A stretch of DNA of 64,000 bases from JBHIKY01 sp042139015 (GCF_042139015.1 NZ_JBHIKY010000017.1:1-64000), one strand, 5' to 3'; shown: positions 48,726 through 57,956, numbered from the stretch's first letter. The notes: generated from the sequence alone by a model not told the origin. Program-made: numbers and translations.

Positions 48726-50318
48726 ATGTACGTACCGTTAGTGTTATCGGAATTTCTAGACAGAGCTGTAAGATTATATGGTGAAAAAACGGCAGTTATT
48801 GATGGGGAAATATCGGTCACGTATAGAGATTTAAATAGCAGAGTGAATCAATTATCTCACGGATTGAAAGCGCTTACTATTGAAAAAGGAGACAAAATAG
48901 CATACTTGACACCGAATTCCCTGGAAATGCTCGAGGGTTTCTACGGTGTGTTTCAGCTTGGTGCAGTAATGACACCTTTAAATACGAGACTGAAAGCAGA
49001 AGATTATGAATTCATTTTAAATCACAGTGAAAGCAGAGTACTTATAGTTGATTCGGATCTATTTGAATTGGTTGAACCTGTTCTCTCCAATCTTGAAACC
49101 GTAGAAACTGTCATTGTAACTAGAGCAGAGAATCTCGAAGATAAATATGTAAATTACGAAGAATGGCTAAGCAGCTACCCAGAAACTCCTTTCGAAAGGG
49201 CAGAGCTGGATGAAATGGATATCGCCAGTCTCCTTTATACAAGTGGTACAACAGGTAATCCCAAAGGGGTACTCTTAACGCACCGCAGTAATTATCTTCA
49301 TGCGCTGACAACAATGCATCATCTGCGCGTTAATGACAGAGACAAACTCCTGCACGTTCTTCCTATGTTCCATGTGAACGGCTGGGGTTCTCCTTTTTAC
49401 TATACTGCTAATGGCTGTACTCAAATTATGCAGAGCAGGGTGGAACCTGAATCTATCTTTCAAAATCTTAAAGAACATAATATTACAATTTCTCATATGG
49501 CTCCGACCGTGTTAAATATATTACTTGAATATTTCGCGGAGAACCGGGACAGCATTGAAATAGTACAGGATATGAGAATTGTCATTGCTGGTTCAGCACC
49601 TCCACCTGCATTTGTTACAAAAGTGGAAAAAGAGCTTAACTGGGAATTTATTCAAGTTTACGGAATGACAGAGATATCTCCATTAATTACCATTTCAACA
49701 ATCAGATCACAGCATGAAACTCTGTCCGAAGAAGAAAAACATTTCATCAAAGCAAAGGCAGGATACCCTATGATTGGTTCCAATGTCCGCGTAGCAACTG
49801 AAGATGGAGTAGACATCCCTTACGATAACTCCACTGTTGGAGAGATCATTGTTCGTACCAATAACGCGATGGAAGGCTATTTTAAAAATCCTGAAGCTAC
49901 TTCAAGCTCTATCCGCAATGGCTGGCTTCATACTGGGGATATGGCTGTAATTGATGAAAATGGTTATATTGAAATCGTTGATAGAAAAAAAGATGTCATC
50001 ATCAGCGGAGGGGAAAATGTCTCTTCTATCGAGGTAGAAAGCTGCCTTTATGATCATGAGGGAGTGGTGGAAGCAGCTGTTGTTGCAGCACCGCATGAAA
50101 AATGGGGAGAAGTACCGCACGCCTTTGTTGTAAAAAGAGAAGGCCGCGATATTACAGAGGAAGAGCTGATTACTTATGTAAGAGACAGGCTTGCTCACTT
50201 CAAAGCACCAAAAAGCGTATCCTTTATAGAAGCTCTGCCTAAAACCGCCTCAGGCAAAATACAAAAAGTCCAGCTTCGTAAGGACTTGTGGGGCGACAGC
50301 GGGAAAATGGTGAATTAA
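48726..50318 (+). CDS. Long/medium-chain fatty-acid--CoA ligase-like protein
   Basis: An AMP-forming ligase of 530 residues activating a carboxylic acid to its CoA ester. The AMP-binding motif LLYTSGTTGNPKGV, PMFHVNGWG, the QVYGMTEISP segment, LHTGDMAVIDENGYIEIVDRKKDVI and the C-terminal PKTASGKIQK lysine are all present. The ATG at 48726 follows GGAGGAGG; an ATG eight codons earlier is less likely. A TGATATAAT extended -10 (48676-48683) lies upstream. The exact chain length cannot be told. It appears to be an insertion relative to the B. subtilis hit-ecsA order. Confidence 0.88.
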   Translation: MYVPLVLSEFLDRAVRLYGEKTAVIDGEISVTYRDLNSRVNQLSHGLKALTIEKGDKIAYLTPNSLEMLEGFYGVFQLGAVMTPLNTRLKAEDYEFILNHSESRVLIVDSDLFELVEPVLSNLETVETVIVTRAENLEDKYVNYEEWLSSYPETPFERAELDEMDIASLLYTSGTTGNPKGVLLTHRSNYLHALTTMHHLRVNDRDKLLHVLPMFHVNGWGSPFYYTANGCTQIMQSRVEPESIFQNLKEHNITISHMAPTVLNILLEYFAENRDSIEIVQDMRIVIAGSAPPPAFVTKVEKELNWEFIQVYGMTEISPLITISTIRSQHETLSEEEKHFIKAKAGYPMIGSNVRVATEDGVDIPYDNSTVGEIIVRTNNAMEGYFKNPEATSSSIRNGWLHTGDMAVIDENGYIEIVDRKKDVIISGGENVSSIEVESCLYDHEGVVEAAVVAAPHEKWGEVPHAFVVKREGRDITEEELITYVRDRLAHFKAPKSVSFIEALPKTASGKIQKVQLRKDLWGDSGKMVN

Positions 50319-50640
50319 AAGCTGAATATTAAAAAAGACTGCGGCATAAAACACAAGTGCCAACTATCATGGACTGCAGGTACTGAAGCCAGGCATCAAA
50401 GCGCAATATTTTTTATATTAAGCTGATTTTTACGCGTTTGGACCTGGCGGGAAGCCAGGTTTTTTTGCAGCCCATATCCTGGAGGCTTATGCTTTCGTGA
50501 ACAACGCTGGTAACGGAACCCATGTCCGGAGAATCTCTCCGCTTCTTCTCGGCAGACGATACTTATATATTCAAAGACGTTTAAAAGCTCTCCGCTTCCG
50601 TTTCCAATAAAAATTTGTTTTTTAAATTATTAGTGACATT
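50319..50640. other. Gene-free stretch after the acyl-CoA ligase
   Basis: It contains a weak third version of the candidate RNA motif (50422-50449), the terminator it overlaps (50442-50467), and a decayed GC-richer stretch at 50520-50600 (two imperfect GAGAATCTCTCCGC / AGCTCTCCGC copies). No credible open frame with a ribosome site is seen. Confidence 0.6.
50442..50467 (+). terminator. Terminator downstream of the acyl-CoA ligase
   Basis: ACCTGGC (50442-50448) pairs with GCCAGGT (50454-50460), followed by seven T residues. It is 120 nt after the ligase stop and overlaps the weak third RNA motif. Confidence 0.8.
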
Positions 50641-50671
50641 TTGATGGAATGACAGGGTTGTGTGCTATAAT
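50641..50671 (+). promoter_or_regulatory. Promoter of the lipoprotein-ecsAB unit
   Basis: A perfect TATAAT (50666-50671) with an extended TGC before it; TTGATG (50641-50646) is a possible -35 at a long 19-nt spacing. Confidence 0.55.
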
Positions 50672-50709
50672 TTCATTGGATTATGGAAATGAAATGAAGG
50701 TGTGAATTA

Positions 50710-51195
50710 ATGATGAAGAAATGTGCCGGCTTTCTTATACTGCCGATGCTGCTTATTGCTGCCTGTGGAGAAGATGAAGGCTCAGCTCCGTCTGTGGGTG
50801 AACAAAAGCGGAACGGCTCTGATTTAATAGAAACAACTGCTGAAGCCTCAGAGCTTCCTGAATTTCTTGAACATACAAGTGAAAATATTCCGGAAACCTA
50901 TGCTGATGCGGTAAATAATAAAGAATTGCTGACCAGTATTCCGTGCTATTGCGGATGCGGCGAATCAGCCGGGCACGAAAGTGCGTTTGATTGTTTTATT
51001 GATCAAATGGATGATGGTGCTGAAGTTGTTTGGAGCGATCATGGCATGAAGTGCGGGGTTTGCCTGGAAATTGTGGATGCTTCGGTAAAAATGAAGGAAG
51101 ACGGTGCATCTGACAAAGAAATACGCACTGCTGTTGACGATTATTATTCAGAGGGGTTTGCAGAACCGACACCAACTCCTCATCCAGACCATTAA
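50710..51195 (+). CDS. PCYCGC-motif lipoprotein
   Basis: A 161-residue lipoprotein with signal peptide and lipobox LIAAC (Cys about 19). After an acidic linker comes the conserved block IPCYCGCGESAGHESAFDCFID and then HGMKCGVCLEI, giving six cysteines in a compact domain. It is a known but uncharacterised family named for the motif; metal binding or a thiol role is plausible but unproven. ATG ATG offers two starts after GAAGG. Only 33 nt separate it from ecsA, with no terminator, so it is probably co-transcribed with ecsAB. CcdA, a membrane thiol carrier, lies 3 kb away. Confidence 0.85.
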   Translation: MMKKCAGFLILPMLLIAACGEDEGSAPSVGEQKRNGSDLIETTAEASELPEFLEHTSENIPETYADAVNNKELLTSIPCYCGCGESAGHESAFDCFIDQMDDGAEVVWSDHGMKCGVCLEIVDASVKMKEDGASDKEIRTAVDDYYSEGFAEPTPTPHPDH

Positions 51196-51228
51196 CCATA
51201 TTAATCAGTAGATAAAGGAGTAATCTTG

Positions 51229-51969
51229 ATGAGTACGCTGCTGAATGTTAATAAAATTACTGGAGGATATAATATCCACAAACCAGTGCTTCATAATGTG
51301 AATTTTCAAGTGAATAAAGGGGAAATGGTCGGGCTGATTGGTTTAAATGGTGCAGGGAAAAGCACTACCATTAAACACGTTTTAGGTTTAATGGAGCCAG
51401 TTGAAGGAAGTATTCAAATAAATGAACTTACATTTAATGAAAATCCCGAGGTATACCGAAAATCCTTCAGTTTTATTCCGGAAACACCTGTGCTGTATGA
51501 AGAGCTCACGCTTTCTGAGCACTTAAAGCTGACTGCAATGGCGTATGGACTTGATGATAAAACCGCTCAGCACCGTATTCATTTATTATTAAAGGAATAT
51601 CGAATGGAAAAAATGAAACAATGGTTCCCGAGTCATTTTTCAAAAGGGATGCGTCAGAAGGTGATGATTATGTGCGCTTTTTTAGTCGAACCGGCCTTAT
51701 ATATAGTAGACGAACCGTTTGTCGGTCTTGATCCAGTCGCAATAAAATCACTTCTGGATATGATGGTGGAGAAAAAGGCGTCTGGAGCGGGTATTCTCAT
51801 GTCCACTCATATTCTTTCCACGGCTGAGCGGTATTGTGACCGGTTTATCCTGCTGCATGAAGGAAGCATCAAATTACAGGGAACTTTGGACGAGCTGCGT
51901 TCACAGGCAGGCATGCCTGGTGCTGTGCTTGATGATTTATATATTGAAGTAACCAAAGGAGTAATATGA
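51229..51969 (+). CDS. ecsA: ABC transporter ATP-binding protein EcsA
   Basis: The ATPase of the Ecs transporter, needed in B. subtilis for normal protein secretion, competence and intramembrane proteolysis by RasP. A 246-residue ABC protein: Walker A GLNGAGKST, signature FSKGMRQKV, Walker B LYIVDEPFVGLD and switch His in STHIL. The ATG at 51229 follows AAAGGAG by eight bases. The stop overlaps the ecsB start. The transported substrate is not firmly known (peptides have been proposed). Confidence 0.95.
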   Translation: MSTLLNVNKITGGYNIHKPVLHNVNFQVNKGEMVGLIGLNGAGKSTTIKHVLGLMEPVEGSIQINELTFNENPEVYRKSFSFIPETPVLYEELTLSEHLKLTAMAYGLDDKTAQHRIHLLLKEYRMEKMKQWFPSHFSKGMRQKVMIMCAFLVEPALYIVDEPFVGLDPVAIKSLLDMMVEKKASGAGILMSTHILSTAERYCDRFILLHEGSIKLQGTLDELRSQAGMPGAVLDDLYIEVTKGVI

Positions 51970-53174
51970 TGATTGTTTCCGAGCTCTGGAACGAGCGGTC
52001 GAGAAAATTCTGGAACGAAGCGGTACGATACCTTCGTTTAGTTGGAAACAGCGGGTTTATGTTCAGCCTGTATGCGCTCTTTCTAGGAGGCAGTTATTTT
52101 TATCCCTCGTTCTTAGAGTGGCTGCCGGCGTCTTTTCCAACGGAGCTTGTACTTTCTTTAATATTTACATACCTGCTGACCAGAACACCGGTCCGCACCT
52201 TTTTAAAAGAAGCAGATATAGTTTTTCTACTGCCGCTGGAAACAAAAATGTCAGTATATTTTCGAAAATCTGTAGTTTATTCATTTATTATGCAATCGGC
52301 AGCAATGCTCGTTCTATTTTTAATCATGGGTCCTCTGCTGCAGGATCGTATTATTACTGAGAATAACTATCTTTATTTTCTTATTGCACTGATAATGATA
52401 AGCAATGCCTGGAATTTTGCAGCAAGATGGGCTGAATTGCGGGTCCACGATTCGAGATCAAGATTCCTTCACGCCGGGGCGAGGGCTGTATGTAATGCCG
52501 GGCTTTCCCTGTTTTTATTTACAAACGCAGAGTTCTGGTATGTACTAATTTTAATGCTTCTGATGGCTGCTGTTTATTGTTTTTATTATTACCCTTTAAT
52601 ACGCGGAAGAGGCTTAAAATGGGATGTTCTCATTGAGGAAGAAAACAAAAGGCTGTTTGCCTTTTACCGTTTTGTACAATCATTTACAGATGTTCCGCAG
52701 GTAAAAGCCTCAGTAAAAAGAAGAGCATGGCTGATGAAAGTATTCGATGCTGCATTCGGTTATAGAGATTCGGTTTATTTATTTTTATATCGGAAAGCGT
52801 TTGTACGTTCCGGTGATTATTTTGGAACTTACGCAAGGCTGCTTATTGTCGGAGGATTGGTGATGTATGCATTTCCTGCGGACTGGGCACGTGCCGCAGC
52901 AGGTCTGTTATTTCTATACATGACAGCAGTGCAGCTGAAATCACTCCGTCATCATTTAGATACGACGATATGGCCGGATTTATATCCTGTTCCGATTCAG
53001 CAAAAGCTTGATTCTATGCAGCAATTTATTTCTCCGCTTCTTTTTGTCCAGGCTGTTTTGTTTTTCGCCATATATTTAGTAATCGGATCAGGACTTTTAT
53101 TCGGAGCAGTACTAATCACTGCAGGCCTTTTATTAAGCTGGTACTATCCGGAAGCAAAACTTAAAGCGGAATAA
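51966..53174 (+). CDS. ecsB: ABC transporter permease EcsB
   Basis: The membrane subunit of the Ecs transporter, 402 residues with about eight hydrophobic segments. The family features FLKEADIVFLLPLE, WAELRVHDSR and RGLKWDVLIEEENKR are seen. Its ATGATG start overlaps the ecsA stop with AAAGGAG inside the end of ecsA, so the subunits are coupled. B. subtilis has ecsC after ecsB; here a terminator and the convergent amidohydrolase gene follow, so ecsC is absent from this spot. Confidence 0.93.
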   Translation: MMIVSELWNERSRKFWNEAVRYLRLVGNSGFMFSLYALFLGGSYFYPSFLEWLPASFPTELVLSLIFTYLLTRTPVRTFLKEADIVFLLPLETKMSVYFRKSVVYSFIMQSAAMLVLFLIMGPLLQDRIITENNYLYFLIALIMISNAWNFAARWAELRVHDSRSRFLHAGARAVCNAGLSLFLFTNAEFWYVLILMLLMAAVYCFYYYPLIRGRGLKWDVLIEEENKRLFAFYRFVQSFTDVPQVKASVKRRAWLMKVFDAAFGYRDSVYLFLYRKAFVRSGDYFGTYARLLIVGGLVMYAFPADWARAAAGLLFLYMTAVQLKSLRHHLDTTIWPDLYPVPIQQKLDSMQQFISPLLFVQAVLFFAIYLVIGSGLLFGAVLITAGLLLSWYYPEAKLKAE

Positions 53175-53177
53175 AAG

Positions 53178-53219
53178 GAGCAGCGATCCCGATGGGCACC
53201 GCTGCTCTTTTTTATTTTT
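53178..53219. terminator. Bidirectional terminator between ecsB and the amidohydrolase gene
   Basis: GAGCAGCG (53178-53185) pairs with CGCTGCTC (53200-53207), followed by a long T run; the convergent gene ends inside the tail. Confidence 0.8.
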
Positions 53220-54384
53220 TGTACTGTAAAACTGCTTTACCCATCACTTTGGCTGCCAGAAGCATCGCCCGTTCATCAATGTCAAATTTCGGGTGGTGAT
53301 GAGGATAAGTAAGTTCCCATTCAGGGTTTTGAGCTCCAGTAAAGAAGAATGTACCTTTAATATGCTCTAAATAGTAGGCAAAATCTTCTCCGCCCATCTG
53401 CGGCTTCATGTTCTCTATTTCGGATACCCCCGGCACAGAGGCGGCACAGTCTGCAAGAAAGTTTGTTTCTTCGGCATGATTTACAACAGGCGGATAACCT
53501 CTGAAATATTGAAATTCCACTTCTGCGTTTGCCGAAGCACACGTATGTTTCGTCACAGTTTCAAGTTCCTGTTCAATTAAATCTCTCACTTCAGGACTGA
53601 AGGTTCTGACAGTGCCGATCAGCCGCGCTTTATCTGAAATAACATTGAAGGCATTTGGGGCTTCAAACGAACCAACAGAAACTACAGCTGGTTCCTGTGG
53701 ATCTACGCGGCGGCTAACGATCTGCTGGATGTTACTTACCAGCTGAGAACCAATAACCACTGCATCTTTTGTAAGGTGGGGCATCGCGCCATGACCGCCT
53801 TTGCCGAGAATGTTAATTTCAAAACGATCGGCAGCAGCCATAATGGGGCCGGTATGATATTGAATTTTACCAAATGGCTCTGTAGCCCATAAGTGGGTTC
53901 CAAAAATCACATCTACGCCATCGAGGCATCCATCCTGTATCATATCAATCGCTCCACCTGGAGCATATTCTTCAGCGTGCTGATGAATAAAGACGATGGA
54001 ACCGCTCAATTCTTTCTGCAGACTGTTTAATGCTTTGGCCAGGCAGAGCAAAGTCGCTGTGTGGCCATCATGACCACAGGCATGCATGACCCCGTCCACT
54101 TTAGATTGAAAGGGAAGACCTGTTTCTTCTTTAATCGGCAGTGCATCAAAATCCGCTCTCAGAGCAATGACTGGTCCTGGCTTAGCACCTTTCAGCACCG
54201 CAGTCACCCCACGGCCTCCTACACCAGTTTTCACTTCATGTCCAAGCCTCTCATGATATTCAGCAATATAAACAGGTGTCTTTTCTTCCTGGAAAGATAG
54301 CTCAGGATGCTGATGAAGATGGCGGCGGATCTCGACCATCTCTGCGTATATGCTATCGAGATATTCGAATAATTGCTGTTCCAT
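53212..54384 (-). CDS. yhaA: M20D amidohydrolase, YhaA-like (N-acyl amino-acid hydrolase)
   Basis: A metal-dependent amidohydrolase of 390 residues, removing acyl groups from amino acids or related amides. The M20D pattern is complete: RRHLHQHPELSFQEEKT, the metal-site HACGHDGHTATLL, HQHAEEYAPGGA, GGHGAMPHLTKDAV and a C-terminal MGGEDFAYYL. The location beside ecsAB fits B. subtilis YhaA. GGGAGAG precedes the ATG. The true substrate is undetermined. Confidence 0.9.
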   Translation of the reverse strand: MEQQLFEYLDSIYAEMVEIRRHLHQHPELSFQEEKTPVYIAEYHERLGHEVKTGVGGRGVTAVLKGAKPGPVIALRADFDALPIKEETGLPFQSKVDGVMHACGHDGHTATLLCLAKALNSLQKELSGSIVFIHQHAEEYAPGGAIDMIQDGCLDGVDVIFGTHLWATEPFGKIQYHTGPIMAAADRFEINILGKGGHGAMPHLTKDAVVIGSQLVSNIQQIVSRRVDPQEPAVVSVGSFEAPNAFNVISDKARLIGTVRTFSPEVRDLIEQELETVTKHTCASANAEVEFQYFRGYPPVVNHAEETNFLADCAASVPGVSEIENMKPQMGGEDFAYYLEHIKGTFFFTGAQNPEWELTYPHHHPKFDIDERAMLLAAKVMGKAVLQYKK

Positions 54385-54458
54385 ATATTCATCTCTCCCT
54401 TCATTATAATTACGTTTCTAATTATCTTATCATGGATGTATTACGGTTGTCGTAATAG

Positions 54459-55175
54459 TTACAGTCCAAAAGGTACAAATCGTGCAAGGTAGCTCGAAAT
54501 CATTTGAAAATATCCGGTAAACAGCATGATCCCAAGAGATATCATCACCCAGCCGCCAAATCTTTGGATGCGTGGCAGCCATTGGTTTACTTTTTTTAAT
54601 TTATTTAACGATTTGGAATATATCAGGGAAACGAGTAAAAATGGAATACCCATGCCAATTGAATATACGAGCAGCATAAACATTCCTGTCCACATCGTCT
54701 CCGCCTGACTGGAAAGAGTGAGGATCCCTCCCAGAACGAGACCTATGCACGGGGACCACCCTGCAGCAAATAACAATCCAATCAAGACGGAATTGAAAAA
54801 GCCACCAGTTTTTTTTGGCTCCCTATGTACTTTCTTTTCAGACCACAGCGCCCGGATGGAGATGATTCCAGCCATCTGCAGGCCAAAAACTACAATAATA
54901 ATTCCTCCAATTTGTTCAATAAGCTGACTGTTTCCTGTAAAAAGCCTTCCGATAAAAGTGGATGACGCACCAAGCAGCAGAAAAATAATAGTAAAACCGA
55001 TAATAAAGCCGATACTTCTTGTAAATATCATTCGCCTTGCAGCATGGATGCGATTATCAGATACAGCCGTTCCGGTCAATTGAGCAAGGTAGGCCGGTAC
55101 AAGAGGGAATACACATGGGGATAAAAAGGAAATAATGCCTGCTCCGAACGCAAGCCAAATACTTATTTCGTTCAA
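54459..55175 (-). CDS. ccdA: Cytochrome c biogenesis protein CcdA
   Basis: A membrane thiol-disulfide carrier that brings reducing power from cytoplasmic thioredoxin to the outside for cytochrome c maturation and spore thiol enzymes. It has 238 residues with six hydrophobic segments and the paired Cys sites LSPCVFPLVPAYLAQL and GWSPCIGLVLGGIL. It starts with TTG, following AAGGAG by nine bases. No ResA- or StoA-type partner gene adjoins it, but a Cys-rich PCYCGC lipoprotein is encoded 3 kb away. Confidence 0.92.
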   Translation of the reverse strand: MNEISIWLAFGAGIISFLSPCVFPLVPAYLAQLTGTAVSDNRIHAARRMIFTRSIGFIIGFTIIFLLLGASSTFIGRLFTGNSQLIEQIGGIIIVVFGLQMAGIISIRALWSEKKVHREPKKTGGFFNSVLIGLLFAAGWSPCIGLVLGGILTLSSQAETMWTGMFMLLVYSIGMGIPFLLVSLIYSKSLNKLKKVNQWLPRIQRFGGWVMISLGIMLFTGYFQMISSYLARFVPFGL

Positions 55176-55384
55176 TGTGAAATCTCCTTCCTAACGAGTT
55201 AAAGCACGTCACTACAAATTTATTATACAATTTAATTATGATAATAACGTGAACTATTCTTGTCTCCGTCCGAAGGCGGAGAAAAAAATAGGCTGAGGCT
55301 GGTCGCATCTTTCTAACAATCATATTACACTGACATTAATACAATGCAATTAAATGCGACGTTATGTGGAAAGGAACGATGACA

Positions 55385-56266
55385 ATGAGTCAGCCGGGAA
55401 AATACATTGTCGGCTTTGTAATTATATTTATAGGCTTGTCTATTCTTGCCGATCAAGCCGGAATTAATTTAGATTTAAGTATATTTATCTGGCCTGCTAT
55501 TGCTTCCATTCTTGCCTGGCATTTCTACAAAAACGGTCATAAATGGCTGGCCCTGTTATTTCTTTTTTTGATGCTGTCTTCAATAATTGATGATCTTGCT
55601 GGTATCTTAATCGGGCTCTTTATTCTCTATATCGGGTTAAAAATGCTGAAAAGAGATAACAGCGCAAAAGAAATCGATATAGATAAAGACCTGCCGCCTC
55701 TAAAGAAAGAAGCGAAGCCGTACAGCCCATATCATACTGTAGATCAGACTCCAGGACAAAAAGTTGAGCATGCAGGCCACCCGAAAGAAAAGCCTTCTGG
55801 AACTTCTGGAAATATTACACAGGCAACTGTAAAAAAAAGAACAGAGAAGAAATCAACCCGCCCGCGGGCAGAGCATCATAATGAACCGATCGTGACCCCC
55901 TCACAAAAAACGATGTTCATCGGTGATTTTAAGCTGATGAAAAAAAGGTTTGCGCTTCAGGATATGAATGTTAAATATGGTATCGGTGACATTAAAATAG
56001 ACCTATCAAAAGCCATCTACGATGAGGGGGAAACGGTCCTTATACTTCACGGCGGTATCGGAGATATTGATTTGTACGTCCCGTATGATATGGATATTGC
56101 CATCGAAGCAAGTGCTACTATCGGCGATTTGAATGTATTAGGGCATCGTGAAGAAGGTTTTAATAAGCATGTAAAAATTGAAACAGAGCAGTATCCTTAC
56201 TCCGCTCGAAAAGTAAAAGTACTGATTTCCGTTATTATCGGTGATGTCGATGTGAGGTATGTTTAA
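55385..56266 (+). CDS. liaF: LiaF-like membrane regulator
   Basis: An inhibitor of LiaRS signalling. The 293-residue protein has an N-terminal half with three or four membrane helices, a charged Lys/Pro/His-rich linker (about residues 98-175), and a C-terminal beta-helix-like domain with repeating IGDI and IGDV turns (YGIGDIKIDLS, GGIGDIDLYVP, IIGDVDVRYV), typical of LiaF/VraT. The ATG at 55385 lies nine bases after AAAGGA; ATGs slightly earlier are possible. It directly precedes liaS without a gap. There is no liaI, liaH or liaG upstream. Confidence 0.88.
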   Translation: MSQPGKYIVGFVIIFIGLSILADQAGINLDLSIFIWPAIASILAWHFYKNGHKWLALLFLFLMLSSIIDDLAGILIGLFILYIGLKMLKRDNSAKEIDIDKDLPPLKKEAKPYSPYHTVDQTPGQKVEHAGHPKEKPSGTSGNITQATVKKRTEKKSTRPRAEHHNEPIVTPSQKTMFIGDFKLMKKRFALQDMNVKYGIGDIKIDLSKAIYDEGETVLILHGGIGDIDLYVPYDMDIAIEASATIGDLNVLGHREEGFNKHVKIETEQYPYSARKVKVLISVIIGDVDVRYV

Positions 56267-57334
56267 ATGAAGAACTTAGGAAATATTCAATGGCATTATA
56301 TCAGATATACTGGAATAACAGCTTTAACACTGACCGTGATGTTTCTTCTTCTTTTTTTGACTGATGTGAGTGAGCTCGCAATTATTTATTCTTTCACAGC
56401 CTGGGACGGAATGCCGACTGTCCTGCTGTGGCTGATTGTCAGTCTCGTGACTGCACTTGGTATTGGCTGGCACGGGGGAAGAAGGCAAAAAGACAGAATA
56501 GATTTCCTCATTGAGTCAACAATGGCTCTGGAAAAAGGTGATTTTTCCAAACGCTCTGAAATTGAAGGAGACGACGAAATCAGTGTGATGAGCAACCACT
56601 TAAATGCTGTGGCAGCTCGACTCGAAGAGCAGGCTGGATCGATGCAGAAATTAACCGCAGAAAGGGCGGAATGGCAGTTATCCATCAAACAAGCAGCTGC
56701 AGAGGATGAACGGCAGCGTCTTGCCAGAGAGCTTCATGATGCTGTGAGCCAGCAGCTATTTGCTATATCCATGACTACTTCTGCCCTTAAAAAGACTCTT
56801 GAAAAGGATAAGGAAAAAGGCATGCAGCAGGCAGTTCTCATAGAGAAAATGGCGGGGACCGCTCAAGGAGAAATGAGAGCGCTTCTTATGCATTTAAGGC
56901 CATTTAATCTGGAAGGAAAAGGGTTGAAAGAAGGACTTGAAAATTTATTAGAAGAATTGTCAGAGAAAACAAATTTGCAGATCAACTGGAACATTGAAAA
57001 TGAAGAAAATTTGGGAAGAGGGATTGAGGACCACTTATTCCGGATTTCTCAGGAAGCACTTTCGAATATACTGCGCCATGCCCAGGCGCACCAGGTTCAT
57101 ATGCAGCTCAAAGTTTTTCACGGACAGCTTCGGATGAAAATTATTGATGATGGTATTGGGTTTCAGCTCGATAAAGACCAAAAGCAATCCTCCTATGGAC
57201 TTTCAACGATGAAAGAGAGAGTTACTGAGCTGGGCGGCGTAATTCATATTCTGTCTTATCCGGGAAAAGGAACTCAGGTAGAAGTTACTGTTCCTGTTGT
57301 ACGAAGGCAAGAGGAGGAGATCAGCGTTGATTAG
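56267..57334 (+). CDS. liaS: Sensor histidine kinase LiaS
   Basis: An envelope-stress kinase of 355 residues with two membrane helices around a very short extracytoplasmic loop (intramembrane-sensing type), a HAMP segment, a HisKA_3 dimerisation domain with His157 (RQRLARELHDAVSQQLFAI) and an HATPase domain (FRISQEALSNILRHAQA, YGLSTMKERVTELGG). It is activated in B. subtilis by lipid II-targeting antibiotics such as bacitracin. It begins at the base after the liaF stop and overlaps liaR by eight bases. Confidence 0.92.
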   Translation: MKNLGNIQWHYIRYTGITALTLTVMFLLLFLTDVSELAIIYSFTAWDGMPTVLLWLIVSLVTALGIGWHGGRRQKDRIDFLIESTMALEKGDFSKRSEIEGDDEISVMSNHLNAVAARLEEQAGSMQKLTAERAEWQLSIKQAAAEDERQRLARELHDAVSQQLFAISMTTSALKKTLEKDKEKGMQQAVLIEKMAGTAQGEMRALLMHLRPFNLEGKGLKEGLENLLEELSEKTNLQINWNIENEENLGRGIEDHLFRISQEALSNILRHAQAHQVHMQLKVFHGQLRMKIIDDGIGFQLDKDQKQSSYGLSTMKERVTELGGVIHILSYPGKGTQVEVTVPVVRRQEEEISVD

Positions 57335-57956
57335 AGTAATGCTTGTGGATGATCATGAAATGGTTAGAATGGGGGTAGCAGCTTATCTTGCTACTGAGGA
57401 CGAAATCGAAGTTATCGGCGAGGCAGCCGATGGAGAAGAAGGCGTCAAGCTTGCGTTTGAAAAGAAACCAGAAGTAATTCTGATGGACCTCATAATGAAG
57501 AAAATGGATGGCATCGAAGCAACTAAAAAAATTATGGCGGTACTTCCAGAAACCAAGGTGATTGTGTTAACAAGCTTCATTGATGACGAGCAGGTGTACC
57601 CGGCGATTGAAGCTGGTGCATTCAGTTACTTATTAAAAACTTCATCAGCGGAAGCAATCGCGGAAGCTATTAAAGCTGCGGTGAATGGAGAATCCAAGCT
57701 TGAAGCCGAAGTAACAAAAAAGATGATGAAGCGGATGCGCGAACCGGAAGAAACAATGCATGATTCGTTGACTTCGAGGGAACGTGAAGTTCTTTTATTG
57801 ATCGGTGAAGGAAAATCGAATCAAGATATTGCTGAAGAGCTGTATATTGGAATAAAAACAGTTAAAACTCATGTGAGCAATATATTATCAAAGCTGAATG
57901 TCGACGACCGCACCCAAATTGCCGTTTATGCACACCGTCATCGTCTGGTAAGGTGA
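57327..57956 (+). CDS. liaR: Response regulator LiaR (NarL/LuxR family)
   Basis: A 209-residue regulator with phospho-acceptor Asp54 (VILMDLIMKKMDG), KTSSAEAIAEAI, and a C-terminal LuxR-type HTH (LTSREREVLLLIGEGKSNQDIAEEL). It starts with TTG at 57327, after GAGGAGGAGA and inside the end of liaS. An upstream ATG in the same frame lies within liaS without a ribosome site. It completes liaF-liaS-liaR. Its target genes are not in the window, unless the pbpF promoter region is one, for which I saw no evidence. Confidence 0.92.
   Translation: MIRVMLVDDHEMVRMGVAAYLATEDEIEVIGEAADGEEGVKLAFEKKPEVILMDLIMKKMDGIEATKKIMAVLPETKVIVLTSFIDDEQVYPAIEAGAFSYLLKTSSAEAIAEAIKAAVNGESKLEAEVTKKMMKRMREPEETMHDSLTSREREVLLLIGEGKSNQDIAEELYIGIKTVKTHVSNILSKLNVDDRTQIAVYAHRHRLVR

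Noticed and set aside
55264..55290. Hairpin CTCCG...CGGAG before liaF as a terminator of ccdA
   Set aside because: It lies upstream of ccdA, not downstream, and the A run gives no U tail after the stem in either useful direction.
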